Shown here: in pieces, positions 1 through 11,588 of the stretch
How the letters are laid out: each line of letters begins with the position of its first letter
How positions within the stretch are numbered: the stretch's first letter is position 1
NCBI GenBank assembly: GCA_032158295.1
Contig: CM063256.1
Span: forward strand, 9,904,453-9,968,452
DNA: 64,000 nucleotides
Direction of reading: 5' to 3'
Source of the DNA: Pycnopodia helianthoides
Taxonomy: Eukaryota; Echinodermata; Asteroidea; Forcipulatida; Asteriidae
The notes under the pieces: generated by a model
Seen by the model: the letters and a program-made list of their open reading frames with translations, nothing else
What the model was told of the DNA's origin: nothing
The model's database searches: none
Position numbers and translations under genes: made by a program

Positions 1-403
1 AAATTAATAAAAAATGTGTCGAAAATGTTTAGTCGCAAAAGATTTCCCGAAGGCAACTTTTGGAAATGTCCGTGGTGTCCGTTTGAATGCTGCCCTCAAT
101 ACGGCCAGAGATGCGGTTGGTACCCGCCGTCACCTCGCTAAACGTGGATGGATTCGATCGTTCTTGATAAAAAAATAAAAAAAAATCAAGGTTAATTTTG
201 AACAAATTATTTGTTTAAAAAAAGAAAAATTAAATTACATTTATAACAACTTGCTATTTTTTTGTTTCTTCTTCAATAATTTTGTATAGGCCTAAATAAC
301 ATTTTCAAAGAAGATTGTATTTCATAGAAAAACAAAGTCTTCGTTCGAGTTGTATTCTCGTTTTCGATATGCGCGAGACTTGCACAGTCTATAGACATTT
401 CTT

Positions 404-692
404 TTGCAACGTCACAGCCCAAGTTTTTGCCAACCAAGGTTGGTAAACTATGGAAAGCCATTGCAAAAGCAAAAACGTACAGCCACAGTTTGTAACAATG
501 TTACACAAATATTCAAAAATAGTTTTGAATTTGTTGGAACCAAAGCAACCAATCATATTAAGATGTATATTTTTGTTATTGAAAGTTTGCAGAAATGTTG
601 AATTTTGGTCACAACATCTGTACCCGCGATTGAATGTTTTGCTAATTATTCGGCCCTCCATTCCAACCAGCGCGGTTTGTTGATCAACAAAA
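404..692 (-). repeat. Dispersed repeat, copy 1
   Basis: The reverse complement of this stretch matches 53491-53750 over its whole length at roughly 70 percent by eye, with shared blocks such as CAAACCGCG, CAACATTTCTGCAAACTTT and GATTGGTTGCTTTG. It lies in intron 2 of the SLC5-B gene and stops about 15 bp from the exon 2 splice donor. No transposase or reverse transcriptase is visible, and the class of element is unknown. Positions 1-403 hold nothing I recognise. Confidence 0.6.
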
Positions 693-710
693 GGAAGGTC
701 TATTGCGTAC

Positions 711-3700
711 CTGATAAACGCTCTTGACCTCCAACTTGTAGAAGGCAGGAAGGAAAATACTTCCGCCAATGTAAGCGGCACAGAGGAGTGGAATCACGCC
801 GCAAAACGGAGCTACAGCACCGCGGAAGTACACCTCTGACACGGTCCCTTGAATGAATATGCCGGTGAACAGACTGGCAAGTAGAGACATGGCTACCGGG
901 AAAAATCCCATCTGAGGTATGAACAGGGAGAAAATATTGCTTTATATTCAGACTAATTTTCATTAAATCATTAGGAAATTGAACTCTAATTTATGGTTCT
1001 CTACGTACTGTGATGCACACACCAGTGTCCAATTTCAATCATGGAGCTGCTTAAGCAGAAAATAGTGCTTATAAAAAAATTTTGCTAAGCAAAAGTGAGC
1101 AGAAAACCAGTCACAGGTTGAATGGTATTTTGGCTGGTAAAGTCAATGATGTTTCCTTGTCCACATTTCAACTGAATTTAGTTTTTCAGATTGTTATAGC
1201 ATTATTTCGAAAGCGAGCTCTTTCCATGCTCGATCACCGTCTCTTAAATTGTGAGTCCAATGGTGATTTTTGCATACAAGAATACTTGAATGATATTGTT
1301 TTTTACTTCAAGAAAATTGTTTAAGCATGCATGATGATTTCTCGTTGGTGAAATGCAATGTCGGTCCATCATTTCGACGAAAAATCTTCTGCACCATTAT
1401 ACGATTGCAGACTGTGTCAACCATGGGATTGATGAAAGTTTTATTTCGTAACAAATTTTTCGTTTGTGATGATCTTACTCTCTTGGTCGACTGCTCAGGT
1501 CGTTTTTGACAATCTTCATTATATATTTTGTCTGCGTAAGCTTTGCAGCCGTCTTCTGTGTCAGGGTTACCCTATTTCCAATTTTTCTTTACATTTCTGC
1601 TTTGTGTTTAGTGTTTCTTTGTATTTTCACCCTCCCTGAAGTTGTTGTTGTAAACAAATGAATAAATAAAATCAACTTAATTATAAAGTTTCTTTCAAGT
1701 TGAATTAAACAAATTAATTACTACTGAAAAAAAGGGTATTCAGGTCTATTCTTAGGGTTCTATTGTTATGTGGATCCAAACTCTTTGAGCAGAATTGTTC
1801 GTAACCTTAAGGTCCCTCTGTCTGGACTCAGGGTTACGATTATCGCAAAGTGTGTGAAATAGTATTTTGCGTTGCATGGGTGTGGCTAGTGCGTAATGCG
1901 CTTGCCCCTGTCACCACTTTTGGCCCTTGGCTCAATTCCCGGCTAGGGCCATTATGTGAGTAGAGTTGTGCGTTGATTCTCTTCTATATCACGAGGGTTT
2001 TTCGAGGGTTTTAAATGCTTCCAAACAAAATGGCGCAGAGGGGTGTTGTGGCCAAGCGGTTAAGAACACCGAACTCAAGCTCTGGTGTTTGTGTTCAGCA
2101 GAGTGTGGGTTCGAGTCCCGGTCGTGACACTTGTGTCCCTGAGCAAGACACTTAACTATAATTGCTTCTCTCCACCCAGGGGTAAAATGGGTACCTGTGA
2201 GGGCAGAGATGGTTCTTGTGATTGATTTAGCTTAGTAGCACATTATTTGTTGCACAGGCTGTATACTCCCCAGGGAGCTGAGATGGTTTCAGGAATGAAA
2301 CTAATGGCCCAGTGACCAGAGGTAATAAGTGTGAAGCGCTTTGAGACGTCCTTCGGGTGTGTAAAGCGCTATATAAAAACCGAACATTATTAACACCTAC
2401 GGGTCAGGACGTTGTCATCAATAATGCATGGTAAGAGTATGTGAGCAGGATGCCGACCTAACATCAAATGCCAACACAACGGGCCCACACTCACCAAGGT
2501 ACGGTGGTTGCAGATGTTCAATTTCATACATCTGCTAGAGCAAGGTTACCTGCCAAAACATGTCCCACTGATGTCCATCTGTGACAGGTTTCCAGCTTAT
2601 TTTACCTAACAGGACATTTAAAGCACTACGTTTTCTGCTTATCAGAGGCTTTGTTAAATTGGACTCTGGGCCCAATTTAATAGAGCTGCTTAGGCACAAA
2701 AAGTAGTTAAGCACAACAAAATATTGCTTACAAGAATAAGGTTAGCCAGCCTCTTGATGACGTTGTTGCCCTTCACACTGCTGAGTTATTTGTATAAGGT
2801 GGTACTGATTGGAGAATTAAAAGCAATTCAAGTACAGGAGATCATTTCAAAAAAAATAAATAGATAACAAATATAGCTACAGGGATGCACCTCTAAATCA
2901 TGTGGGATTGCAGGATGTAATAAGTAGTAAAACAGGTGAGCCGGAACTCTTCGCAGTCATCACTGCTGAAAGCTGTAGACAGTTGTTACCCTTGAGACAG
3001 TTGTTTTACATGAAGTGTTGTAAAGTTTATGAGATTTGCTGGTATCTGCCAGTTGTTTGAACCGGTGTGGCTCAGCTCCGCAAACCTCGGCATGCCCCCC
3101 GGGCTCCGATTTATGTTCCTCTCCTTCTTCTGGAGAGCTCCCCCATGTCACTTGAGCCAATATTGATCAAATCAGAAGGGCTTGATCGGCAAACTTCTTC
3201 TTCATCAACACTGTGATGTTCCCGTGAACCGCTGACATTTTTTAACCGGCGTTTCGTTTCAGAGTGATCGATGCTTTTTTTATTGCTTAATACAGTGAAC
3301 GGTTGAGTGTATGGTGATCAAAACGAGTCCGTAATGTGATGTCACAGTGTCGTTGATTCCTATAGGGGCTCAATGGTCCTTTCGTGAAACTCGGCATATG
3401 GGCCTGCGTGATACTGATCAAAATGTTTGTTTTTTGTTTAGTTTTTTGTTTACATTATAAAGCCATTTCTATCGAGATTCAGTCATATAATATGTAATCA
3501 TTACGCACTCGCCAACCTTTCTGTAACTAAAGGAGCACAAGTGTTAATTTCGTTCAAGTTGATCTTTAATCACAGAAAAGTATTTTTCACTTCGAGTTTT
3601 GATATCTTGAACATTGTGACCATTTTGTCCTTCCCCTATAATGTAAAGTAATGTCAAGCCGATTGAAAATCCATTTAAATCTTCCCCAATAATGCTGTCC

Positions 3701-4265
3701 CAACAGGTGGGTAATAAAAACAATTCATTGTCATTTCAAGGCTCCCTCGATAGTTTTGTACTTATGTCAAATAGGTCGGGGTCGGTTCAAACATGGAGCA
3801 AAGGTTCAATTCTGTACGTAGTGTATAGGCTCTCAAGCACAGTGGCAATTACCAGACATTTTTCTTATTTGGAGGGGCGGGGGGGGTGCGGATCGGGCAA
3901 CGACAAAATCGGGGGCGGGGCTCTATAATGTATCAAATCATCTTCATGTTGTGCTTTTTTACGATCTTATTTTGCTCTCTCAGCGGGGGATTGGATTGTC
4001 CCACATTATTTAGGTGCGCACCTGGAAACATGCATACAAGAAAATGTATCAACATTTATTATCTGGTCAGCAGTTCGAGTTGTTGTTGTTGAGTTTTTTT
4101 TTCAGAAAGGAATACCTATTAAAGAGAATTATTGGCATGTTGTCAAAATTTTGAACAGGCTTCGCGGTAGTCATATAAAACGAGAAGTTGTATAGCAATG
4201 TGTTTTTCTTTTCTATGTTTAGGGATGCATAATGTTCACCCTTCACTCTCACTGTTCCCTCCTCA

Positions 4266-4307
<42 letters not shown>

Positions 4308-7300
4308 CCTTTGTTGTTGTTGTTGTTGTTGTTGTTGTCGTTGTTGTTGTTGTTTGTTTGTTTTTTGTTTGTTTTAACGCATGTTTACAGAGCATGTACA
4401 TTGCTGCACCGATATAGCTCAAGTATTCTGTTTGTCTGTACACCTGATCATTATCGCTGTAGTGGTCGTCGTTCGCCTTCCTCTATATGAATCCAGTTGT
4501 GGTGTTATGTTTATCGACAAAGCTTAACAGATCATATAATTTCACAATTTAATGATGTCCTTGCGCCAATAAAAACGATATTGAGTGTCCAATTAGATGC
4601 TTGATTTTTATTTGTTTTATAACCCCCAAAATAAAATTATTCTATATTTGGGTGAACGCGTCCAATTCAAATTCTAATTTACCTAATATTCAACAGGCTA
4701 AAATTCTGTCGGGAACAGATCTTACGAACTCTTTCTTCGACTCCAACCATTTCAGGTACTCTTTCGGTACTCTTGTACCCACAATCTAAGGAAACCAAAG
4801 GTGTTTTATTCTTTGCAGTGTGTAAAAACGGCATGCCCAACCTGTGTTAAAACCAATTGTTTGGAGTGTAGCTTTGACTCCTGTTCTTCTTTACGGGGTC
4901 AGTGTTATGAATTGCAATGGTAGATCTTTTCAAAATATTGTAAAAAACACAGGGAAAGTTTGTGAAAGCTAACATGCGGGTCTTCATAAGAGCTGTAAAA
5001 CCACGCTCTCTTACGCGGTTTGAACTGATTAAATCGGAGGGGCATGTCAAGGCTTGCGGAGCTGAGCCACACCGGTTCAAACAACTCGCGGTACCAGCAA
5101 ATCTCATAACACAGAATTAATTATTCCAATCAGCATATATGATGCCCTTTTCACCCTTGTATTTTGTTGACTTATTTTTGTTATTGTTTATTTCATATAA
5201 TATAGTTTTATGGATCAGGGTTTACTTGGTATTTCTCTGTATGTGTAGGTCATGATACGTTTTTATGAACAGCAAACAATGTTTCGGAAACTATAACAAT
5301 TGTCAAAATTAATGCCAATGAGGCTATATGGAGCCCACAAAGGGACACGTGATGAAAAAAAAATAACTACAGAAATATTTAGAGTTCTTCAATTCGTGCT
5401 CCGGATATCATTTTTGTTCGCTCAAAACCAAATAAAACTATAAAACACATCATTTAGACCCTTTACAAAATTATCAGGAGGATCATGAGAGGTTAGGATA
5501 AGATAGCAAGTTCGGACAGCAGAAGTGATTTTTAGGTAAATTAAGCATATTTTTATAAACCTGGGTAAAATAATGTACTAAACGCCTTTGAAATATCCAG
5601 GATTGCACCAGAGAGCATCTAATTTTAGAAAACATTTCCCAGGGCCCTAAAGCGGGCCCCGGACCCCCACGTCGTTAGTACGAACTTTAAACTTGGCCCT
5701 GAAATCGTTTGGAGAAAGAAAACTACCATTATCGTCTGTAAGAACACTGACAAACCCAAGCTGACAGCCAGTGATGATAATGAACACATTTATATCCGAA
5801 CTTGATCTGGTTGTTGTTGACCAAATCGTTGTTTTCCCAACGTCGTAAGGCTTCGCGTTTGCTCGTTCTTGAAATTTCATGCTGGCTGGATTTATGTTTC
5901 TATATAAACGACTTGCGTGGGGCCACTTATTTTTGCAGACCTTTTCCCTTGTAGGGCTGGACAAAAATGCAAGTTAACTGCATGGAGTGACAAGGATGCA
6001 AGTTAACTGCATGGAGTGACAAGGATGCAAGTTAACTGCATGGAGTGACAAGGATGCAAGTTAACTGCATGAATTTTAAGAGTTAACTTGCATCCTTGTC
6101 CAGCCCTACAAGGTCAAGGAACAAACTTGGTCATGTAGGCATACAAATAATATTATAAACAAAATGGAACATGGGGGTCACCCAGCTTTAAAAAAACCCA
6201 GGATCCACGCCTGAATTGGATCTGGGTTTGCCGCCCATCCCTTTCATGAATGGAATTTGCCGCCTATTGATGGAAAGTAGGTAGCCCCCCCCCCCCTCAA
6301 AAAATAAATAAATAAATAAATAAAAACAAATTAAAAAATATAAATCAAAATAATAATCCACTTCAAACTTCACTAAAACAATAAATGAAAACTGACAGGG
6401 CATAATTCAAAATAAATTCATCTCATAATTGTAATGTAGTTTGTACAAATTTTAGTAAAAGAATTGGGTTTCGCCATATTGTCCGGGCTGTGTGACGTCA
6501 TCTATTCTCGAGTGCAATCCCATTACTGCTCCACACGGGGACTTTTGCCTGCTGCGTCTCCGCCCTGAGCCAGTACGTCCCTCCTCAGTCAACCTGGTCA
6601 GCCCAACCTCCGCCGAGCTAACCATGTCGGTGCCGAGCTTAACGTAGACACCCGATCGCCATAGATGAAGGGCACGCAGAGCTCCCGAACTCAAGCGATC
6701 CAACCAACCCCGGCTTCCAATGTAACTGGATTACAGGCGCACGCCACAACGCCCAGCCGAGAGATGCTGCGTTTTAAAACTTAATCAACTCATTGTCCAT
6801 ACGGACGCTATAAATAAAATAAAAAAGACTGCCGACGTGGACAGGATTCGAACCCGCGTGGGTAACCCCATTGGGTTTAAAGTCCAACGCCTTAACCACT
6901 CGGCCACCACGACACATATAATGTACTTTTGGAAAGACCAAAATGGTACAAACATATCAATAAAAAGATGGACGAGTCATAATAAAATCTGCAACACTAC
7001 TTTAAAAAAAGAAGTAATTCACAGGTTATTTTTGTGTCATATTTGTCTATAGAGCATGACTTTAATCACAAAAATGCACAAGTTCGAATGAAAATCTTTT
7101 GAAATGACTAGAATAAGTAATAAGTATAACTGAAATGCAATTTATTGATTTGTGCAATTCAATCATAGATGTTAAACCAATGTTTGTATGAGAGAGATTG
7201 GCCAGATTGTGTTTTATACCCTTGTGGAAGTTTGCCAATTCATCATCTAAAGCAGCGGCTTAGCCTGGAATTTTTCGGTGGGGGGGGGGGGGCAGGGGGA

Positions 7301-8154
7301 ATGGGTTTGTCAGTGTCGGAGTAAGCTCCAACCTTACAGAAAGATGCAAGAGGATTGATGTGTTTGCGCACACGCACGCCCTGAATGCTACCAATTATTG
7401 GGGGGCCAACACCAACCCCCCCCCCAAAAAAAAAAAAAAACGAGAAAAAAAAAACGCACGTTCTAGCGCCTTCTCCTCATCAACTGAGATTTTCGATAAC
7501 AGGGTGTGCCCAACGACGAGGCAATCACATTGCCCAAGCCTGGATATAGTGTACTGAATTATGTGTTCAACTATTTATTGCACACAGATGCACAGCTTCG
7601 ATACATATCCACTTTCTTTTTCCCCAAAAAGGAAAAGTATTCATATATGAAAATATGAACCAACAACAAAGAACAAATGCGTTATTAATTTTACCCAACA
7701 ACAGCTGTCAAAAAACCACCAATCAAATGACAAGGAAAAACGAGACAGGCGATTGTGAATAATCGAATGCTATTATTTTTTAAACATTTATGTGGACAAT
7801 GTGGCCAAAACCTTGCGCGTACAGTAGATGCGCAAGCGTGTGGCGTATTAATTTACGAAAAGTATATTATAGGTAAATTAAAATGAATTTATTTATTTTT
7901 TCAATACGTGTTTGGTAGTTTCCATGGGACTACCTCTCCACACAACTCTTCCTTTCTTTGAATCGACCGTTGTGCGTTATAACGAAATTTAGACCTTTGA
8001 GTTTTACCTGCTTGTTTGCCACCATGAACTCATTGGTGGTACCCCTCTTCCTGGCCCGCACGGCATAGAATATTCCGATGAGCGAAGACACCGATAAGAC
8101 CACGCCGAGAACAACGTAGTCTGCCCCGCTGAACAGCGGCCGACCGTCACCCAT
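711..8154 (-). CDS. SLC5-B: SMCT-like sodium/solute symporter, 5' part only
   Basis: Two coding exons are visible: exon 1 at 8008-8154 (49 codons, start ATG at 8154) and exon 2 at 711-911 (67 codons). Both have AG acceptors and GT donors where these can be judged, and both have exactly the same lengths and phases as exons 1 and 2 of SLC5-A at 38 kb. The 116 residues cover the N-terminus and the first transmembrane segments of the SSS/SLC5 fold, with the family pattern SLLASLFTG, then SEVYFRGA and FYKLEVKSVYQ. A good acceptor at 8180 suggests that the coding exon begins with 25 bp of 5' UTR and that a further leader exon lies upstream. Exon 3 onward is off the left edge. The gene is a paralogue of SLC5-A; substrate cannot be told. 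Intron 1 (912-8007) hosts the 7SL and tRNA genes. Confidence 0.85.
1868..2030 (+). mobile_element. tRNA-derived SINE-like element
   Basis: A Pol III A-box-like stretch (TGGCTAGTGCG) is followed about 50 bp later by a B-box-like stretch (GGCTCAATTCC), then by a non-tRNA tail. This is the usual layout of a tRNA-derived SINE. It lies just before a second SINE, in SLC5-B intron 1. The 5' and 3' limits are approximate. Positions 1000-1867 show no feature I can name. Confidence 0.45.
2037..2396 (+). mobile_element. tRNA-derived SINE with conserved body and tail
   Basis: The head is a Ser/Leu-type tRNA relic with A box TGGCCAAGCGG and B box GGTTCGAGTCC at 2108-2118. The body follows with GAGCAAGACACTTAAC, TACTCCCCAGGGAG and the tail AAGCGCTATATAAA. 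This body and tail pattern is widespread in SINEs of marine invertebrates. It appears full length, about 360 bp, in SLC5-B intron 1. I did not see a convincing target-site duplication. Confidence 0.7.
3015..3170. repeat. Member of an inverted repeat pair (partner 4985-5115)
   Basis: A block containing GTTTGAACCGGTGTGGCTCA and an ATGAGATTTGCTGGTA motif is present here. Its reverse complement is found at 4985-5115, so the two copies face each other about 1.8 kb apart within SLC5-B intron 1. The short frames seen in them are a consequence of the repeat and are not a gene. Confidence 0.6.
4269..4365. repeat. Compound microsatellite (TC)n then (TTG)n
   Basis: About 18 TC dinucleotides (4269-4304) are followed by about 16 TTG units (4311-4358) and a GTTT-rich end. 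The frames that cross it are simple repeats (Leu/Ser, then Val or Thr) and are not coding. Between 3170 and 4985 nothing else is recognisable. Confidence 0.95.
4985..5115. repeat. Second member of inverted repeat pair (partner 3015-3170)
   Basis: It carries the reverse complement of the block at 3015-3170, including TGAGCCACACCGGTTCAAAC. The sequence from 5116 to 5946 contains no feature I can support. Confidence 0.6.
5947..6113. mobile_element. Palindromic element with internal 29-bp tandem repeats
   Basis: The outer ends are inverted copies of CCTTGTAGGGCTGGACA (5947 on, and its complement ending at 6113), continuing into ATGCAAGTTAACT. Between them lie about four copies of a 29-bp unit that contains GCAAGTTAACTGCATG, itself partly palindromic. 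The layout resembles a MITE or foldback element that has grown a tandem core. No coding capacity. Confidence 0.75.
6457..6758 (-). ncRNA. RN7SL: 7SL RNA, the signal recognition particle RNA
   Basis: Read on the minus strand, the whole length lines up with metazoan 7SL RNA. The 5' Alu domain starts near 6758 with GGCTGGGCG and has the conserved TGTAATCC loop for SRP9/14. The B-box-like GGATCGCTTGAG follows, then GATCGGGTGTC and AAGCTCGGCA of the S-domain stem. The helix 6 loop GACTGAGGAGGG is present, as is the helix 8 SRP54 site with a GGAG loop and GCAGCAGGCAAAAGTCC. The 3' end closes the Alu stem (CAATATGGCGAAACCC) and runs straight into TTTT at 6457-6460, a Pol III terminator, not into an A-rich tail. 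Length is about 300 nt, as in vertebrates. Intact ends argue for a working gene and against a retropseudogene. It lies in SLC5-B intron 1, on the host strand. Confidence 0.92.
6833..6913 (-). tRNA. tRNA-Ser-like gene, anticodon UUA (ochre-reading type) or recent pseudogene
   Basis: On the minus strand the sequence folds as a Ser-type tRNA. The acceptor stem is GTCGTGG with CCACGTC (one T-T mismatch at pair 2-71). It has D-arm GGCCGAGTGGTTAAGGC, a long class II variable arm, T-loop GGTTCGAATCC and discriminator G73. The anticodon loop reads CTTTAAA, giving anticodon UUA, which would pair with the stop codon UAA. The body matches tRNA-Ser(UGA), from which one change in the anticodon gives UUA. 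Pair 31-39 is an A-C mismatch, which counts against full function. A run of six T (6821-6826) follows as terminator. The 7SL gene begins 74 bp downstream on the same strand. Confidence 0.75.
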
Positions 8155-8428
8155 CCTTCACGCCTTCGTAGTACGCTCCCTAAAAACAGACGCCGGCAAA
8201 ATCTTTCAGTCGTCCGATACAATGTCAATCGGTAAAAGCAGGATACGGCACGGAAGTGCAAGTATAATGTTGTAATGATTGTGGCAATCAATGCTACTGC
8301 AGTAAAACAGTACATACAGCTCTGTAAGGGTGTGCCGAGTTCGGAGATCAAAAACGAAATAACCCGATTCTCCACATTGACCCTGACCTTTGCAAACTAT
8401 ACAGAGATTGGATGATACATTATGAGTG

Positions 8429-8557
8429 CATTGTTGCAGAATATATATGTACTTCACGAGGTGAAGTACGTAATAAAATTAGTCTATTGCATTTCACTCG
8501 GCGAGTGAAATTGGAAAAGCCAGATTTCACTTCGTGATTATAATCTGCAACAATATA
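8429..8557. mobile_element. Short MITE-like element with internal hairpins
   Basis: The ends are inverted copies of ATTGTTGCAGA followed by TATA. Inside are two further hairpins: GTACTTCAC-GAG-GTGAAGTAC (perfect) and TTTCACTC-GGC-GAGTGAAA. It lies 250 bp upstream of the SLC5-B start codon, so it could sit in or near that promoter or leader intron. Confidence 0.65.
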
Positions 8558-8559
8558 CT

Positions 8560-11500
8560 ATAATATGCATCCAATATTTGTGTTATATAACTCACACTAT
8601 AGATCCTTATCATTTGAAAAAAAAATCACAATAAACACAAAAAAGACACGAAAACTCATTCACCCCACACTCTGTAAGTTGTTTTCTTTCTTAATAAACC
8701 TTCTAAACAACGTGGATGACTCCATGTAGACACCAACCTTGTCCGCCGTGACATGACCCCGTTTCGTTTGTACGAACGGGCGGGGAACGATTATTTGGGA
8801 AGACGCTACTGCGGGCGTCCAATAATTATCAATATAGGATTCCATTAGGCCTAATTAATTGGAGCGTCGCAGCAGTATAATGTACATGGCAAAATAAAGG
8901 ATGACACGCGACGCGTGTTCAATGGCTTATAAAACAAACTGTTAGACAGCTAAGGTGAATGAGAGTCATCGAATGCTATATTTTCAAAACATTTTATCTG
9001 GGGGTTTGTACAATTTGTTGTTATTCTTTTCGACAATTACCAAATCTGTCTTTAACTTTGAAGGTGACCTGGTGATTTTTTTTATTTCATCCAGTATGAT
9101 AAAAGTTCAGATTGTGTAAAGAAAATAAAACAGAGCTCTAAGGCGACCTGAAATTGAGTGATAACGACTTCTGAGGAATTCCTCTAAAAAAATCGCAATG
9201 TACATTTCCAAAGACTTCCAACCAAAGACAAAGCGGCCAAGCTATTTTGAGTGCCAACTTTAAGCTCACGCAGTCGTCAGGGAATCGGCAGCACACATTT
9301 TTCAGACTTTTCCGGTTGCATTTAGACAACGACCAGTGTTTCGACTGAGAGTGAATATATATATATATACATGTATATCGGCATAATAACTATCAGTAAA
9401 GATCAGGGTATAGAACTGTATTTACACAACCACTCGACCCTGGTATGGGTCTTGGCGTGAATCGGCTGGATACCGGGGACAAAAACGGGGGAAACACGCA
9501 ACTTCCAGCTACCTTCATGGTGCACATGTATAGCTACATGAAAATAAATATATAATTTCCGTCAGTGCGTTGCCTGTGGCCTTGGCATACAACCACAGAC
9601 CATGTTTGTTTCAACCACATTATTTCTGGGTTGTATAGTCTTGTTCAAGTCTGTGACGGTAGGTTTTTGTTCGCCTGAAATAGCGCCCTCTTCTTTGTCA
9701 ACCTTCTGGCTAGTGTTTTGCGCATTCGATGACGCAGAAACAATTAAGTGCAAAATTGGTCGTATTCTAATCCTTTCGGAGCCACACTCTAACGACACGT
9801 CGACACGAACAAGTCGGTCATTATTTTGTAAGTTTGTGTTCGTTTTTTATTTGTACCCCCCCCCCCGCCTCCCGCCAAAGTGTTCCAAATCGATTTACTA
9901 TACAATTCATTATTAAATTATGTATTTTTTTTTTCGTTTTAAAATGTTACAGCTTGGGCAACTTTTGTCACAACTCACAAGTCTGACAGAAATGGCCATA
10001 ATTGTAGAGATGTTACATACGACTGTCCGAAGTAACGGTTACAATATCGCAACCGTGTTCTAGATGTGACGTAATTGCACTGTAAGCCACGCCTACTTTA
10101 CAGAAAAAGGCTCCACTGATTACCAGAAGCCCATAGGAGTTGCAGTTAGCTAGTTTCCTCAGAATTAAACGTTTTCCTTCATCAGAAATGCTTTTGAACG
10201 ATGAAAAGTTGGATTATCTTCAATTTATTTTCCAAAGGTTTGATACCATGACCCTAAAATATGTACTGTGTACTATAAATAATATTTCGAAAGGCTCAAT
10301 TTTATTTGGATTGTATCTGTTGTGAAAATATAACTCAATTATACCTAAAAGCACCTTAGAGCCCCAAATTTAGAACACCTGTGGAGTTGTGACCTGGGTG
10401 ATTTCGCGCACGTGGGGTGGCCGGGTGCACTGCAGTATAAACCTCTTACTCAAAAATGTATGATTACATTATCAATTTTTTAAATAAACAAGGCGGAGAT
10501 AATCACATGAACCGATCAGTGGCATACCCTTAACACTAGCAGTGATCCACTTGCCAAATTGTGTGCCAGTGAAAAAGTTTATGTAACAGCCTCCAAGGTC
10601 TTCCGGAAACTTCCGGAAAAATCGTTTTGTTATGAGGTAAGGGACTCTTACTCCACCACCCCCCTTTTTTTTGGGGGGGGGGTCATGTCATGTTGACTCA
10701 ATTTATTGAAAAAATATGACAACTTGCTACTTCAGTGACCATAGGTGAAGAGACTATCAATTGCGCGTAGGTGAGGCGGCCAGGTGCACGCAGTTGACCC
10801 TCTTCCTCAGAAATTGACAAGTAGGTATAATCACCGTACATGGAGATATAACAACACGAGCCAGAGTTTAATTAACAGCCTCCAAGGGCAATGCCTTCCC
10901 CAAAACTTCACATGAACCCACTGCCTACGCAAAATTACAGTGTCGAACTAAACCTTAACATATTGACTAGCAGGAAGGCTAGTAAAGCTAGAGCACATCA
11001 TGCCAAGTTGCCATTTTTGTACTACAACTCTTTGTAGACCAAACTTTAAATTTCGCAGGGTGTTAAATTTGTAAGATTCCGCAAAGCAAAAATGTGATGT
11101 AAAATACAAATCCAGGCCCGACACCTCATTGGAGGAAGCAATGCCCCTCGTCTTTCCTTAGTGCCCCTATCAATCAAACAGAAATTTACATTTCCCTCAT
11201 TGAGGAGACCTTCCCCAAGAAAAATGTTTGAATATGCATGATGTATCCACGCATCACGTCCGGTGACCCTTGACCTGTTGAGTTTATGATAACACATGTC
11301 CCAACATGGCGACATCCAAATAAGTTCAACGTGTGTCACTGTCCAGTCATTTGTGTCATAAAAATGAGTAAGTGCAAACCAATTATTACAACAAAATGTA
11401 CCTTGCTCTTACAAGAATGAAGTAGATCAGGCCAGCAAATCAATGTAACAGCAGTGCAAAAGCTACTATTTATAAGCAGAATCACCTTTGAAACATATTT

Positions 11501-11588
11501 GGATGTGAACATACATGTATATATCTAGAGTTATCCTTACTTTTATTTTTAAGTGGTCGATTGACTTTCACAATGCCATACCCTAGCA
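8560..11588. other. Intergenic stretch between SLC5-B and ATPSCKMT
   Basis: I see no exon of a known family here on either strand. It holds only low-complexity patches: an (AT)n run at 9355-9370, poly-C near 9857 and poly-G near 10673. The small open frames have no recognisable domain. It presumably contains the SLC5-B promoter at the left and ATPSCKMT 3' sequences at the right. Confidence 0.6.

Noticed and set aside
389..781. 130-codon minus-strand frame next to SLC5-B exon 2
   Set aside because: Its similarity to a frame at 53533-53724 reflects a shared dispersed repeat; the two frames differ by indels and show no domain.
2041..2125. Genuine tRNA gene
   Set aside because: The A and B boxes are good, but the acceptor stem does not pair and a standard SINE body follows.
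4232..4443. Open frames with poly-Val or poly-Thr
   Set aside because: Translations of the (TC)n and (TTG)n microsatellite.
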